Positions 1 to 10,908 of a stretch of 64,000 nt of DNA are shown piece by piece. The notes below the pieces were generated by a model. It saw nothing but the letters and a program-made list of their open reading frames with translations. It made no database searches and had not been told where the DNA came from. Source of the stretch: Isochrysis galbana (lineage: Eukaryota > Haptophyta > Isochrysidales > Isochrysidaceae); the NCBI GenBank assembly GCA_018136815.1, contig JADDIW010000128.1, positions 1 to 64,000 of the forward strand, in the 5' to 3' direction. Within the stretch, counting starts at the first letter, position 1, and each line of letters opens with the position of its first letter. The position numbers and the translations under genes are program-made.

Positions 1-137
1 CACCCCCTCCCCTCCCCCTCCCTCCCTCCTGCCGCCCCCTCTCCCCCCCCTCCCTCGTGCCCTTCCGGGCCCGCCCACCTCTCCTCCCTCGACGTCGTCG
101 TGCTCCCTCGCTCCCCCACGGCGGCTCGCCCTCTCAC

Positions 138-305
138 CTGCTTCTCTGAGATGGCGTGGCCGACCGTTCGCTCGCCCTGCTGGACGAGGTGTGCCTTGCG
201 CAGCACCTTGACCGCCACAATCTCCCCGGTGGTCTTGTGCCTCGCCATCATGACTCGGCCAAACTGTCCCTCGCCCAGAATCCCACAAAAGGTGAAGGAG
301 TGGCC
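138..305 (-). CDS. AGC-type protein kinase, one internal exon (N-lobe)
   Basis: A 56-codon exon bounded by AG at 306-307 and the donor CAG|GTGAGA at 133-138. Its translation carries the glycine-rich loop GEGQFGRV, then the ATP-binding lysine in VAVKVLRK, then a helix-C-like stretch ending in ISEKQ. The spacing matches the start of AGC kinases (Akt/PKA/S6K type), which phosphorylate Ser/Thr in the cytosol. The exon length is a multiple of three (phase 0). The catalytic loop and the rest of the C-lobe should lie left of base 1, outside the window. Upstream exons, expected to the right, are hidden in the purine/pyrimidine tract and were not found. The kinase fold is clear, the exact subfamily is inference. 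Confidence 0.72.
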
Positions 306-1680
306 CTTGTTGGAGGCGTGGCGGTGGAGAGCAGGGGCGTGGAGGAGAGGAGGCCGCATTGGGGAGGGCGGGGGAGGGGAGACGGTGGGAGCGAGGCGGG
401 AGAGGGGGGGGGGGGGGGGGGCGAGAGAGGAAGGGAGAGGGAGGCGAGGGGGGAGGGGGGGAGGGGGGGGGCCGGGGGGGCCGGGGGGAGGGGAGAGAGA
501 GAGGGGGGGGGGAGGGGGAGGGTTGAAGAGAGAGGGGGGGAGGGGGGAAGAGAGAGAGAGTCTGTAGGGGAAGGGAGAGAGAGAGGGGGGGGGGGGGGGG
601 AGAGTCTGTAGGGAGGGGAAGAGATCGTTTGTGGGAATGGCGGCCTTGATGAGTTGAGAGGAGAGAGAGGGAGAGAGAGAAGGGGGGGGGAGCGGGGGGG
701 GGAGGGGGAGGGGGAGAGAGAAGAGAGAGAAGAGAGAGAAGAGAGAGAAGAGAGGGGGAGGGAGGGAGAGGCGGGAGGGAGAGAGAGAGAGAGAAGAGAG
801 AAGAGAGAAGCCTTCGTCAGGAGCAAATGCTTTCCCCTCTCTCTCTCTCTCTCTCTGCGCAGAGAGAGGGCGGGGGGGGACCTCTCTCTCTCTCTCTCTT
901 CCCTCTTCTCTCTCTTCTCACTCTTCTCAGTCTTCTCTCACTCTCTCTCTCCTCCCTTCCCTCCCCCCTCCCTCTCTCTCTCTCTCCGCGGATAGGAGAG
1001 TCTCTCGTCCCCACGGGATGGGAAAGGGGGCGGCGGCGCCCCCCTTCCTCTCTCTCTTGGCGGAGCCCACAGCACTGCCGAGGGGAGAACCACACAGAGA
1101 GAGAAAGAAACCCCCGTGGAGAGGTAAAGAAGCCGCTGCGGAGGTGCGAGAGAGCGGCTCCCCCCCCTCTCTCTCTCTCCCTTCCCCCCCTCGACGGAAC
1201 CCGGCGGGAAAGGGGGGCGGAGGGGGGCGGCCGCCGCCGCCGCCAGAAACGGACGTGGGACCCAAACGGTCGTGGGACCCAAACGGGATCGGAGCGCTCG
1301 GCGGCGAGATCGGGAAGCACGTACAGGGCACGTCCCAGCCCCCCCCCGCGCGTCCCTTCCCCCCTCACCCCCCCGCGCCCACCCCCCCTCCCCCCCCCGC
1401 GCGCGTGGGGAGGACGGGCCCGCGGCCCCCCCTCCCCCCCCTCCCCCCCCCCTCCCCCCCCCCCCCCCCCCGCCGGCAGAAGGCCTGCAGGCCCCTGTCT
1501 CCTCCCCAATCATCTCCCTCCCTATATTTACACTCTTCCCCCCCCTCCCCCCCCCCCCCCCCGCCGCAGCAGCGGGAGACGTCCGCCGACTCGAGCGCGG
1601 TCGTCGCGTCGCGTCGCACGGCGAGCGGCGCGACGATCCAGACGCGTGCCGGCTACTGGCCGAGGATAGGGCCAGGTAAG
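306..1680. repeat. low-complexity purine/pyrimidine tracts
   Basis: From 330 to 830 the plus strand is almost pure G and A. It flips to C/T at 835-1010 and is C-rich with long homopolymers from 1320 to 1565. Long open frames here are artefacts of base composition. The part next to the kinase exon is probably intron of that gene. A less biased stretch at 1575-1676 ends in GCCAGGTAAGAG, which looks like a splice donor, but no protein family could be recognised. Confidence 0.7.
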
Positions 1681-1775
1681 AGTTTCGCGAAACTCATTGC
1701 AAAACTTGGGTCACTTTTTTGGCCGTGAAACTTTCGCGAAACTTGGGCCCAAAAATAGCCCGTATACGAAACTCA
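1681..1775. repeat. AT-rich word patch 1 (TTTCGCGAAAC type)
   Basis: A short AT-rich island in GC-rich DNA. The palindromic word TTTCGCGAAAC occurs at 1683 and again at 1732, with variants between them. The patch also holds TTTTTTGGCC and TTGGGCCCAA. It belongs to the set of patches described in the findings. Confidence 0.5.
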
Positions 1776-1846
1776 GCGAGGAGTGAGGAGCGAGGACAGG
1801 CGAGAGGGAGAGGCCAGAGGCCAGAGGCCAGAGAGAGGAGAGAGGC

Positions 1847-2386
1847 ATGCCCCGTGCTCGCTCCCAAGGTGAGCCAGCGCGCGCGTCGCGCGGCCCATCC
1901 CCAAGCGCCGCCAGCCCGCTAGCGCCACCACAGCCCTCGCCCGACACGCCGCGCGCATCCGTCCTCCTCACTCACCTCCACCTCCTTCCCTCCCGTCGCT
2001 TCTCGTCAGCGTCAGCGCCAACGTTGAGACGAGGACGACCATCATCATCACGTCGGCGCTCGGTCGTCGCGTCCGACGATGAGGACGCCGGGATCTCGGA
2101 CAACGAGAACCGGGAGTCCACCGCCAAAGAGGCCGAAGGAAGAGAGAAGGAAGAGGAGAGCGAGAGCGAAGGAGAGGAGGAGAAGGACGAGATGACGTGC
2201 GCGAGTACGAGTACGAGTGCGACGAGCGACGATGGACTCCGAGTAGGTGATGCAGCAATTCACAAGCACCTCGGCGCCTGCACCGTGATGTCATTCAAGA
2301 CTGAGGTGCGCGAAGACGGGAGAGTCGCGGACATTGTGCAGGTGAAGTACTTTTCAAAGATATTCCGTGTAGAGCAGGAGCACTAA
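1847..2386 (+). CDS. hypothetical acidic protein (probable small two-exon gene)
   Basis: Open from ATG at 1847 to the stop before 2387 (179 codons if unspliced). The stretch from about 1869 (AAG|GTGAGC) to about 2007 (TTCTCGTCAG) has good splice signals and intron-like composition, so the real product is probably shorter. The middle is a low-complexity Glu/Ser/Asp region (about residues 75-115). The end is a compact, well-mixed segment with GVDAAIH-like and VQVKYFSK-like patches, which suggests a small folded C-terminus. No family was recognised. The coding potential of the last 60 residues is the main support. Confidence 0.45.
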   Translation: MPRARSQGEPARASRGPSPSAASPLAPPQPSPDTPRASVLLTHLHLLPSRRFSSASAPTLRRGRPSSSRRRSVVASDDEDAGISDNENRESTAKEAEGREKEEESESEGEEEKDEMTCASTSTSATSDDGLRVGDAAIHKHLGACTVMSFKTEVREDGRVADIVQVKYFSKIFRVEQEH

Positions 2387-3209
2387 GGCATGGAACATCC
2401 CCCCACCGGCACCTTGGCTCCGGCCAAAGTTTCGAGAAATTTTTTTCGAAATAAGGGGGCCCAATCGAAATCAAAACTTTTTACCGAAATAAAGGTCGAT
2501 ACGGCGCTGACGAAGCGAAATAAGCCCCCCCCCAGCCCGCTCCCCGCTCCCCCCCCCCCTGCCCGGGGCCGCGCGCCGCGCGCCGCGCCATGGCGCGCTT
2601 CTGGGCATCCAGGCATCCAAGCGCAAGCGCAAAGCCGACAACGACAACGACGAGGGTGATGATGATGACACCCGCCCTTGAGCCCCCCAAATATCCAAGC
2701 AAATATCCAATGTCCGCGTCACGCGCCGCTGCCGTTGCGCTTGTTGCGGTTATACCGCAACATCACCGACGCTTCCACTTGGTCAGCTAAGGAACTAGAC
2801 CGATCAGCACCAATGAAAACACAATGAAAACACACGTTCTGAAGAAGCTGGGTTTGGGGCTCAGACAAAGAGCCACCCTTGCAGCTAAGGCCCAAGTTGG
2901 GAACTTGGTGTTGGTGTGGTTAGATGCCCACCACCACCACCCAAGCACCTGCTTGGTGAATTCCTTCACATCTGCATGGTCAATGTTAGTGTTAGTGCCC
3001 CCCGCGCCCCCCAAAAGGCTAAAATTATCTCCCCCCCCCCCCCCCAAAATATCCAGGAAGTATCCGAGATATATCCATTTGGGACCCCCCCCCAGAGATA
3101 TCCAAGACAAATATCCGGATAAAGATGCCTACCCCTAGAGGGGGGGGAGGCCGCGCGCGCTGCTTCGACATGGGGCGTGAGATAGAGGGGGTAAGAGTGA
3201 GTGGAGTCC
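2387..3209. repeat. AT-rich word patches 2 and 3 and unassigned DNA
   Basis: 2411-2525 is a patch built on CGAAA words, flanked by CTCCGGCCAAAG. 2685-2712 and 3035-3135 are patches built on AATATCC/ATATCC words. Between them, 2600-2665 has a short open stretch ending in a basic then acidic tail (KRKRKADNDNDEGDDDDTRP then stop). It could be a last exon, but nothing upstream supports it. 2780-3000 holds nothing I recognise. Confidence 0.45.
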
Positions 3210-3650
3210 TTGTTTGGGTGTGTTTTACCGCCCCCTAAGGGGTCGGCCCTCTGAAGAAACCTTCTTCTTAGTTCGGGGGGTTCATGTAATACTTTTAATG
3301 CCTAGTTCGGTCGCTATTTGCGCCAGATCGATAGAGATCTCCAGGTTAAAATCTTTATCTACTGAGTATAGCGGGGAAATCATTCTGCGCAGTTGTTTGT
3401 TGCTCGGGGCGTGAAGTCCAAGTCTTTCTCTTTGGGCTTTAAGGCGTTGGAAGAAGCCTACCTTCGCCTTGACCAGCCAGTGGAATCTCGAGAATACGGC
3501 CCTTAGGATGGCTTTCGTCGATCTCGCCTCGGCGTTGCCGTAGTGCACGTTGTAGAAGTCCGTCAGTATGTATCTCCATGCTAAGATTCCTAGAGTGTCG
3601 CATTCATCCTAGATGATGCGATTTCTAGGCTCTTGTTTCCAGGTCCTTCG
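3210..3650 (-). mobile_element. LINE fragment, 3' end of the reverse-transcriptase ORF
   Basis: The minus-strand frame at 3282-3548 resembles the C-terminus of the LINE copies at 46.5-47.2 and 61.6-62.0 kb. It shares a DFY-x-HYG segment, a following Arg/Lys-rich helix, and a terminal LAQIATELGI that matches LVELASKLGI. The DNA around 3550-3600 also matches those copies (TAGAAGTCCGTCAGTAT). Only the tail of the element is left, so it is a 5'-truncated or decayed copy. Confidence 0.55.
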
Positions 3651-4799
3651 CCGTGCGGCCACACGGTGAAGCTCAGGTACATCTAGGTTGGTAGGGTTCG
3701 TCCCTAGCGACCTAGAATTCGAGTTCTCGTTTCGTTCCTTCTAGCCTGTTTGTCAGGTCTAGATTCCAGGTTTCCTCCTTTCGGGTAATCTTGACCCAAA
3801 GGAGCCAGGTCGCCTGTCACTCGCTGCGCGCTTGTCTCAGGCTCTCGAGTTACCTTGTGAAGGCTTGTTTAGCTTCTTGCAAGGCTTGTTGTTTCTTGTT
3901 GGGTTCCGGTTCTTTCTTGGGACCTGCTGACTTTCGTTGTTGTCCAGGCCTGTTCTTCGTAGGTTCTGCTTGGCCTGGTTAGGGTTTCGTTGAATCCCCG
4001 CGTTCGGCGTTTGGCGTTGGCGTTCGGAAACTTCCTCTCATATTCCCTAGGTCCGCTACCCTTGGCTTGTAGGTCCTTGCTTCTTTCTTCTCGGTCAAGG
4101 TTTTGGCGAGCGAGTCGGTTGCTCTAGCCGCTCGAGATTTGAGGTTTAATTTGCCATCTCCCCTTGGAGATTAGTGTAGGTTCGCTGCTTAGGTGAGGGA
4201 ATCTTTCCCCTTGATGCAAGTTACATGCAAGCCTTGGCCCCTTTGGTGTTTCTTCCCCTTGGTTGCTACTCAGGGTTGTTCGTTAGAAGCGTCTAGAAGG
4301 TTCACGCTCAACGGCAAGATTTATTCGGTCGTGAAGATATCTCGTCGCGATCTGTATCCAAAGTGATCGCCGTGGTCGCGCGACATGACGCTCCCCTTCG
4401 GACTCTCCGCTACGTGGGAAGTTACAACGGAGACACGCTCCGGCCGTCGCTGCGGAGTCTCTCTCTCTCTCGCTCTCTCTCTCCGTCTCTCGCGACGTGT
4501 TTGAGTTATCGGTGATTTGGGGTCGCGGTTGCTTGATAATTTGCTTGGTTTGGGTGAATGATTCCGGTGTGTTCGTGAGTCGGTGTATCCTGTTGTTCTC
4601 AGAGCTTCGTTGTCCGTCGTTGTTCGCTGCGTCGCTGCACTCTAGCAGCCTAGGCTCCCTCCCTGAGGGAAGAGTTCTTTGTAGGTCTAACAATCTCTTA
4701 CTATCCAACACACTAGGGCCGCTAGGAGCGCCTCGCCGCCCCACAGCCCTTCGTTCGCCGTTCGTTCCCCGTCCAGACACCCAAATGGGGTTGCCCGAC
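3651..4799. other. unassigned region, possibly old retroelement DNA
   Basis: Composition is less GC-rich than the host genes and similar to the LINE DNA. On the minus strand near 3900 there is a short Lys/Gln/Pro-rich open stretch (GPKKEPEPNKKQQALQEAKQ) of the kind seen in retroelement ORF1 or gag tails. Around 4283-4816 there is a minus open frame without family features. A CT repeat lies at 4450-4495. No gene is supported. Confidence 0.3.
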
Positions 4800-4919
4800 C
4801 CAGTCCAGAATTTCATTCACCCGACTCCCGGTGGGGAGGAGGGCCAAAGCGCCGCGCTAGCCGCCGGTGCCGCTCGCGACGGAGTGGCTCAGAGCCCTCC
4901 GGCTCCGCTCGACTCGACA
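4800..4919 (+). repeat. 120-bp direct repeat, copy 1
   Basis: Apparently identical over 120 bases to 5068-5187. The two copies are 268 bp apart start to start. Copy 2 abuts the point where the hAT transposase frame loses similarity to its family. Confidence 0.9.
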
Positions 4920-5067
4920 AGCACGAAATCAAAGCTTCCGTCCTCGGCCGCAGAGGAGGAACCTCTCAGGGAACCTTCTCTGCCCGCTGCAGCTTCTGTT
5001 CCCGTGGGATTCCCGAGTGATCCCACGACCACTGAGGCTGCGCCAATGGCACCCATTACTCCGGCTG

Positions 5068-5187
5068 CCAGTCCAGAATTTCATTCACCCGACTCCCGGT
5101 GGGGAGGAGGGCCAAAGCGCCGCGCTAGCCGCCGGTGCCGCTCGCGACGGAGTGGCTCAGAGCCCTCCGGCTCCGCTCGACTCGACA
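5068..5187 (+). repeat. 120-bp direct repeat, copy 2
   Basis: Second copy of the 4800-4919 repeat. Its right edge at 5187 is the break point of the hAT transposase. The spacer 4920-5067 encodes no recognised product. Confidence 0.9.
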
Positions 5188-6701
5188 TAGAGATATCCCG
5201 AGGAGGGGTGCGGTCTGTCGACCTGATAGCAGAACAACCGCTGTGTCATAACATCCACGTGAAAGTATTCCCATCTAGCCATGAAGATGGCGTGTATCTT
5301 GTGACGGATTCTTTCATGCAGACCCTCGATTGGATGGCTGTAATGGTAGTCGAGCTGCAACATGTATCCGTACACCTTACCGAGCGCAGCACCAGCCTTA
5401 CCATCTAGCATCCTGAGCAAAACAAGTGCTGGTTCCAAAACGCGAATGCACACCTTAACCGTGTCGGCAAGGTTCTCGTTTCTGATTGTCCTCTTTGCTT
5501 CAGCTCCTTTTTCCTTGGTCTCGCGATTCTGTTTTGACATCCACCTCTCGAATTCATCGTCGATAAAGAGCCGATCCAAGATAGAGAGCACATTCCGGTA
5601 ACGAATCAACATCAGCAGCTTTGACGCGAATCGTGTTTCACAATAGCGTACAAGTTCAGTGCCTCCCTTTGGACGCTTGTCTACCGGCACTCCATCAGCC
5701 AAGGACCTGTACCTCGCTAGCACTTTTTGATGGTAGATGACGAACTTGACGACGTCCCACACCTTGTCGATGCACTTGGCGAATCCATCTTCTCCCCAAT
5801 CAAACTCACGGTCCACGCCCTTCATACGAACGGTTGCCTTATCAGAACAAACATTCTTAATGAAATTGTCCACAGTGTGTGCAGGACAAATATATGTGAA
5901 TACATGTGGAGCTTTGGCTTGGATCATCGGAAACGACGCAGTGCACGCCCCATCCATACACACACCAACAATCATTTCAGGGCCAAGAGCATTGATGTGC
6001 TTCAGAATAAAGTTTGCGATGAACGTTGCGTCCTTCGTTTCGCCGGATGTGTCGATCGCCTCGAGAAAGTATGAGCCTGCGGGGAGACTGGCAATCGCAT
6101 TCACAATGGGGCGACTCTGAACGCTCGTCCACCCATCCGATTGCAGCACGATGCCCGTCAACTTCGCCAGCCCCATGACCTTTCCCCTGACCCTGCCGTC
6201 AAGCTTGGTATCGAAGGCCGGTAAGATTTTATTTGTCATCTTCCAGCGCCCCGGGAGCGCAGCCTTACCCACAGTTGGGTACATTTGCTTACCGCATTTT
6301 GCGGTGGCAATGATGGCCGCCCGGAAGGCTGCATCGTCGAACAGATCGAGAGGGAGGGCACGCTGGATGACGACCTTGAGCCATGCCTGCGCAACCTCGT
6401 CCGGCGCGACGATGCCAAAGTGCTTGGCGGCAGTCTCCATCCTACGCTCCATCTTGTCCTTCTCTTGCTTGTCTGCTACCTCCTTCGCCTCAAATGCAAT
6501 GCCCATGCGTTGCCGCAGATTGCTCACCACTGCCGCATGGCGATCCTGACATTCCGCGGACGGCTGGCACGCGCGAATCGAGCGTGGCGTGAGCGAGGCA
6601 TCAAGGTGGCACCGAATTTGGCTCGGGCCACCCGTGAAGTGCAGGCCACAAAAGAGGCACTGCTTCTTCTTGATGTCCCTTGCTCTGCCTGCGGCCTCCA
6701 T
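5157..6701 (-). pseudogene. hAT-superfamily transposase, C-terminally truncated
   Basis: Cut-and-paste DNA transposase, start taken at the ATG at 6699-6701. Shortly after the start comes a BED-type zinc finger (CLFCGLHFTGG with a later CHL and C). It is followed by the DUF659-like core with SDGWTSVQSRPIVNAIA and MDGACTASF, typical of hAT transposases with an RNase H-like fold. The open frame continues to 6977 only with a GTG start. The family's C-terminal dimerisation (hATC) part, which carries the last catalytic Glu region and a conserved Trp, is missing: the frame runs into the 120-bp repeat at 5187 and stops at 5157. The core is otherwise open, so the loss is fairly recent. No terminal inverted repeats were identified with confidence. 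Confidence 0.82.
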
Positions 6702-6977
6702 CACCGTCGACCACTCAAGCTGCGTGCCCTGGAGCTTAGCGATGGGGCCACGACCCCATGCACGAGCACCGAGCTCGGTGCCCCTGTCTCTCTCCACGAG
6801 CCGACCCGGTACATACATAACCCCGAGTCCGACTCTTAAGGTAACCCCAACCTTTAATACCCCAATAGAAGCCGATCGCTCGATGGCACGAGGGAAGGCC
6901 GAAGAGTCGACCGTCGGGGATCGGTGCACGCCGCCTGCCACTGGAAACCCCAAGTACTGGGCCCCTAAGTAGAGCAC

Positions 6978-7502
6978 GAGGGGACGAGCCGCAAGGCGAG
7001 TGCGAGGGAGTGATAAGGGATGCGGGCGCGGCTGTCAGATGGAGGATGTCGGGGTCGCGCGCGCGATGAGAACATTAAGAAGTTTTTTTTTTTTTTTTTG
7101 TCTCTCTCCACGAGAGCGTTGTCCTCCCTCGACGCCAGCATCACTCAGTTGGCAGGGGGGCAGAGAGGGAAAGGGCGAGGGAGGGAGGGGGTGGCGCGTA
7201 GCACAACCGCCAAGCCGCCAAGGGTCCTTCTTCGCCTTCGCGCGTGACGATTCTAACCGTAAAAGAGTATTATATTAGTAGATCAGGTTCTTTAATGGTA
7301 GTCCAGTAGCTGACAGCTGATATCAGTGGTTTGACATTTTGGAGCTGTTACTGATACTGAGAGCTTATAACAGTACTGTTACCCCAACCCTGACGCTCTG
7401 ACTCACCTCTTGGCATGTTGTGCTTGTGTTGGTCGCTGCCGCGCGGGGGCCTGGTGTCCTCGAGTAAGGGGGAGGAGCGCGCGGGGGGGGGGGCTCTGGC
7501 TC
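6978..7502. other. intergenic DNA with a T-run boundary module
   Basis: 6955-6984 holds a 24-base segment also found near 47,516 on the opposite strand. 7075-7099 reads ATTAAGAAG followed by about 17 T, one instance of the boundary module described in the findings. 7300-7420 is AT-balanced and unassigned. Confidence 0.4.
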
Positions 7503-7595
7503 GCCCAAATATGCAGAAATATGTAAAAATAGCTCGCTCACAAAAACTGGCCCAAATATGTTCCTAAATAATTACATATTTTGGCCGGGCCCTAA
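7503..7595. repeat. AT-rich word patch 4 (AAATATG type)
   Basis: Repeats of CAAATATG / GAAATATG / ACATATTTTGG ending in TTTTGGCCGGGCCCTAAG. It directly abuts the LINE ORF1 fragment that begins at about 7596. Confidence 0.5.
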
Positions 7596-7925
7596 GTATG
7601 GTGGTCTCCATGAGGTCCGTGCGTGCGCTGTTCGCGGTGGTGCGGGGGCGTGGTGAGGTGGCTCCTGTGCCTACCTGGCTGGGCGTGTCATTTGGGCGCG
7701 GTCGCTTCGGCGACAGCGGAGTGTCCATCAGCAGTTCGTCCATCCTCAGCGAGGGCGGCGGCAGCGAGGGAGGGAGGCGGCGCGCGCTCCATGACCCCAT
7801 CGTTTTAACGACGATAGTTCCATCGCTAAAACTATAACAATAGTCTTCTAGGCGGAGGGAGTGGGGAGGAGCGGCGCGTGCTCCACGACCCTATCCTTTT
7901 AAAGATAGTTAGGACCGCTCGATTC
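7596..7925 (-). mobile_element. LINE fragment: 5' end and ORF1 N-terminus, plus a degenerate second copy
   Basis: The minus frame at 7564-7800 contains MDELLMDTPLSPKRPR, nearly the same as MDEAFMDTPLSPKRPR in the LINE at 62.4-62.96 kb. The 5' end lies near 7846 and includes the short AT inverted repeat seen at other LINE 5' ends (CATCGTTTTAACGACGATAG). 7847-7925 is a second, more decayed copy of the same 5' end. Everything downstream of the ORF1 start is missing. Confidence 0.6.
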
Positions 7926-8528
7926 ATTGTGTAAGTACCATTGCACTTTTGACTTCTCGCTCCCGGGACATCGTGGGCACAATATTCATCTTGACCCACA
8001 CCCACGACCACACAGCTTTTATAGGTACTGTAACCGGAGGAGGCGGCGGACATGCACTGGGCAGAACCTTGCTGTCAAGTTGCGGCGCGAGTGCGATTGT
8101 TGTGTCAGCAGTGGCGGTGTCGCTCTCCCTCATATGACGCCCAACAGCACCTTCCTAATCGCAGTTAGCAAGTTGGATCGGACTTCGCCATCCCAAGAGC
8201 CTTTGTCCCACACGTACTGCGGCTATGCAACCTTACGGCGCAATAAGTCATATTCTATTTCATGGCTATTCGTCCTCCGGGTCTGCTACATGGTGGCCCG
8301 GCGGCTATGGCCCCACCAGGAGCGGCCGTCGCCATCATCCGGATTGAAGCTTGCTGGCGATGCTTGCCATGGCGAGCCTAGCTAGACTAGGCTCATCCAG
8401 TTGCGGACAACGTGACCAGGGTCATCCACGGCGACGACTGCGTCGCAGGTGGCGGCAGCGTCGGGGAAGGTGCAAGACGCAGTCCAAAAAGTGTATTGGC
8501 ATCGCTTGTCATGATGGATCCGAGCAGT
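7926..8528. other. intergenic or 3' flanking DNA of the SERF-like gene
   Basis: Mixed-composition DNA with short open frames in several phases and no recognisable exon. Downstream of the SERF-like gene on the minus strand, it may contain its 3' UTR. Confidence 0.35.
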
Positions 8529-8588
8529 CTATCGTTTGGATCCAACCTTTGGGACATGCTCAAGGTTCTTGGCGTTTTGCTTCGCCAC
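8529..8588 (-). CDS. alternative terminal exon of the SERF-like gene (exon 6b)
   Basis: An acceptor (CTCTGCAG) is followed by VAKQNAKNLEHVPKVGSKR and a stop. It begins like exon 6a (VGKQNAKLN), and the DNA of the two exon starts is clearly related. Being in the same phase, either exon could end the protein. Use of this one is inferred, not seen. Confidence 0.5.
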   Translation of the reverse strand: MAKQNAKNLEHVPKVGSKR

Positions 8589-8739
8589 CTGCAGAGCAGT
8601 AGGTGGGATGGAGGAGCATGCACAACATGAGCCTCTTCAGCAATGTGAGCCCGACCACGTATGCCAAATGCCCCACTCTCCGCAAGCCTGTCACTTCATG
8701 AACGGCACTGGCGGCTGTCTTGGAGCAGCAAAAGCAGTA

Positions 8740-10088
8740 TCAATTGAGCTTCGCATTCTGCTTCCCCACCTGCAACACAAGCGAGTGCGGCAGGCACAAG
8801 TCAGCCTGGCTAACGTTACCGCGAGGTAGCCAGCGCGTTTCCGCATGCGGTAGCACGAAATGGCAAACGGACCTGTGTGCTCGCGTATGCCCGCTCCTTT
8901 TTCGCCTCTCGTTGGGCCGCCTTCTTCCGCTCAATCTCCGCAACCTGCAATGAGGCGGTGGGGAGATGTTGGACTCATGGGACTCAAGCGTGCAGTGGTG
9001 GACACGCTCCGGCGGACTTCGAGCTAGTCATGGGTCGCATCCAGCCGCGCGTCGCATGAAGCACCTCTGCAGCGGACGTACCACCCGACGCAAGCTTGGC
9101 TTCCTTCTCTGCCGCCTTGCGTGCCGCCTTCTCCTGAGCGTTTCGAAGGCGGGGAAGGGGGGGTGGGTCAGTGCACCGGCAGGCGCAGCGTGCCTGACCG
9201 GCATGGGGCTGAACCAGCTGCTGCAAAGCCGTGTTCGTGAGTGGCCGAGTCATCTGCTACTCGTCCGCCTGGGGTCGCCGACGCTCAAACAATGCCAGCG
9301 GCGCCCCCTGCGGCTATAGCAACAAACCTGCATCATCTTCGCATCACGCTCGGCACGTTGCGTGGCCGTCAAGTTCTCTTGGTTGCCTACAGACGGTGTA
9401 GTAGATCCGGAGGCGTACACAGGGTGGCTACCACGAGGCCAAGGTGGCGATCCAAAAGCGAGGACACATCAATGCGCGCCGATCACTTGCATCATGGCGG
9501 CCCCATAGGGTTGTGTGCGTGTGAGGTACCCTTGTTCTGTTTATTCTGATTCTTGATCGTTTTTTGCTGCGAGAGCTCACGGGAAAGTCCACGGGCCTGT
9601 GGAGAGTAGGCATACGAGTCAGCTGCGCAGTAGCGCCGGGTTCTGCCGCCGCCTGGGGAGAGCGTGGCAAGCCATACGCATCAATGTGCCCTTGGAAACC
9701 GGGCCTGACATCCCCTTAGTTTTCGTGCCACTATGCCAAGCGGATGGCAAGAGGGTCCGTCGTTCTGCTTTCCATATTCCTTGCGTGCGACAAGCCAGAC
9801 CCTCACCCAATTGAGTAGGAAGCCCAGCACACAGTCAGCGCGCCCTCCGCCAATCTACACCAAGATTGCTTGCGCCCTGCTTTCCTACCCAGCGCCTCTC
9901 TTCCAAGTGCCAACTCGAGCCGTCTGAGCTGCCTCCGCCTGGTCCACCTGCTCGTGTACCCTCCCCTCCCCTGCAGCGCTTGTCCTCGGCGACTGACGCT
10001 CGAGGCCTTCCTCGCTCTTCTCCCCCTCTCCCCAGGTTCAATCGCATGGGCCCCTGGTCCTCCCGCCCCTCTAGTGGAGGCTCACCAT
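8740..10088 (-). CDS. SERF: SERF/4F5-family small protein (six exons, about 99 residues)
   Basis: Exons on the minus strand: 10086-10088 (the ATG only, followed at once by GTGAGC), 9530-9596, 9328-9386, 9065-9133, 8873-8944 and 8740-8769. All junctions are GT-AG and all phases agree. The N-terminus reads MARGLSRELSQQKTIKNQ, matching the family start M-x-RG-x-x-REL-x-x-QK. The next exon gives ENLTATQRAERDAKMMQ, matching DSLTASQRKQRDSEIMQ of animal SERF2. The rest is a Lys/Glu/Ala helix. SERF proteins are small, highly charged and reported to promote amyloid assembly and to bind RNA. This one is longer than animal SERF2 (59 residues) because of the added helical exons. The gene has a second candidate last exon at 8529-8588. 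Confidence 0.85.
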
Positions 10089-10139
10089 GAAGGGTTTTCT
10101 CGCCGGACACAGAGGATGCTATTCTTCCGATGCCTGTCC

Positions 10140-10503
10140 ATTCGTCCGTGAGGACGGGGGGGGGAAGGAGAGAAAGGTAGGAGGGAAGTGAGAGGAAGAG
10201 AGAAGAGGGTGAGCTGGGGAAGGGAGGGAGGGAGAGAGAGAGAGAGTAAGAGAGAGAGAAAAAGGAGAGGCGAGAGAGAGTGAGGGAGGGGCAAGAGGGA
10301 GAGGGCGATAGAAAGAGAGTAGGAGGAGATGGGGTGGGGGGAAAGGCATGAGGGAGGAGGATGTGTAGGGGAGTAGGGGGGACGTGGGGGACGCTGGCGC
10401 GCGAGCCGGACCAGGGAGGGAGGGAGGGAATGAGAGAGAGAGAGAGAGAGTGAGAGTGCAGGGCAGGCGCCGTTGCCTCGAGATTCAGAAGGGGGGGAGG
10501 AGA

Positions 10504-10595
<92 letters not shown>

Positions 10596-10872
10596 GAGAA
10601 GAGAAGAGAGAGGGAGCGAGAAGAGGAGGCGACGAGAGGAGAAGGAACGGCTGCTGTGAGGGAAGAAAGGAGACGAGGCTGTTAGAGAATCTGTGGGATC
10701 GATCGCAGGACTGCACAAAAAAGACTCTCTGTGTGGGAAGGAAGAGACTCAAAGTAGGAGAGTTCGAGCTGAAGAGGGAGTGAGTAAGAGGAGAAGAGAG
10801 AAGGGAAGGGTAGGAGGGAAAGCGAGTGGAAGAGAGAAGAAGAGAGGGCGAGCTTGGGGAGGGAGGGAGAGG

Positions 10873-10908
<36 letters not shown>

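Noticed and set aside
1018-1728. Pro-rich plus-strand protein at 1.0-1.7 kb
   Set aside because: The frame is made of C homopolymers, with no start context or conserved segment.
5362-6839. Plus-strand open frames opposite the hAT transposase
   Set aside because: No family features. The minus frame carries the BED finger and DUF659-type motifs.
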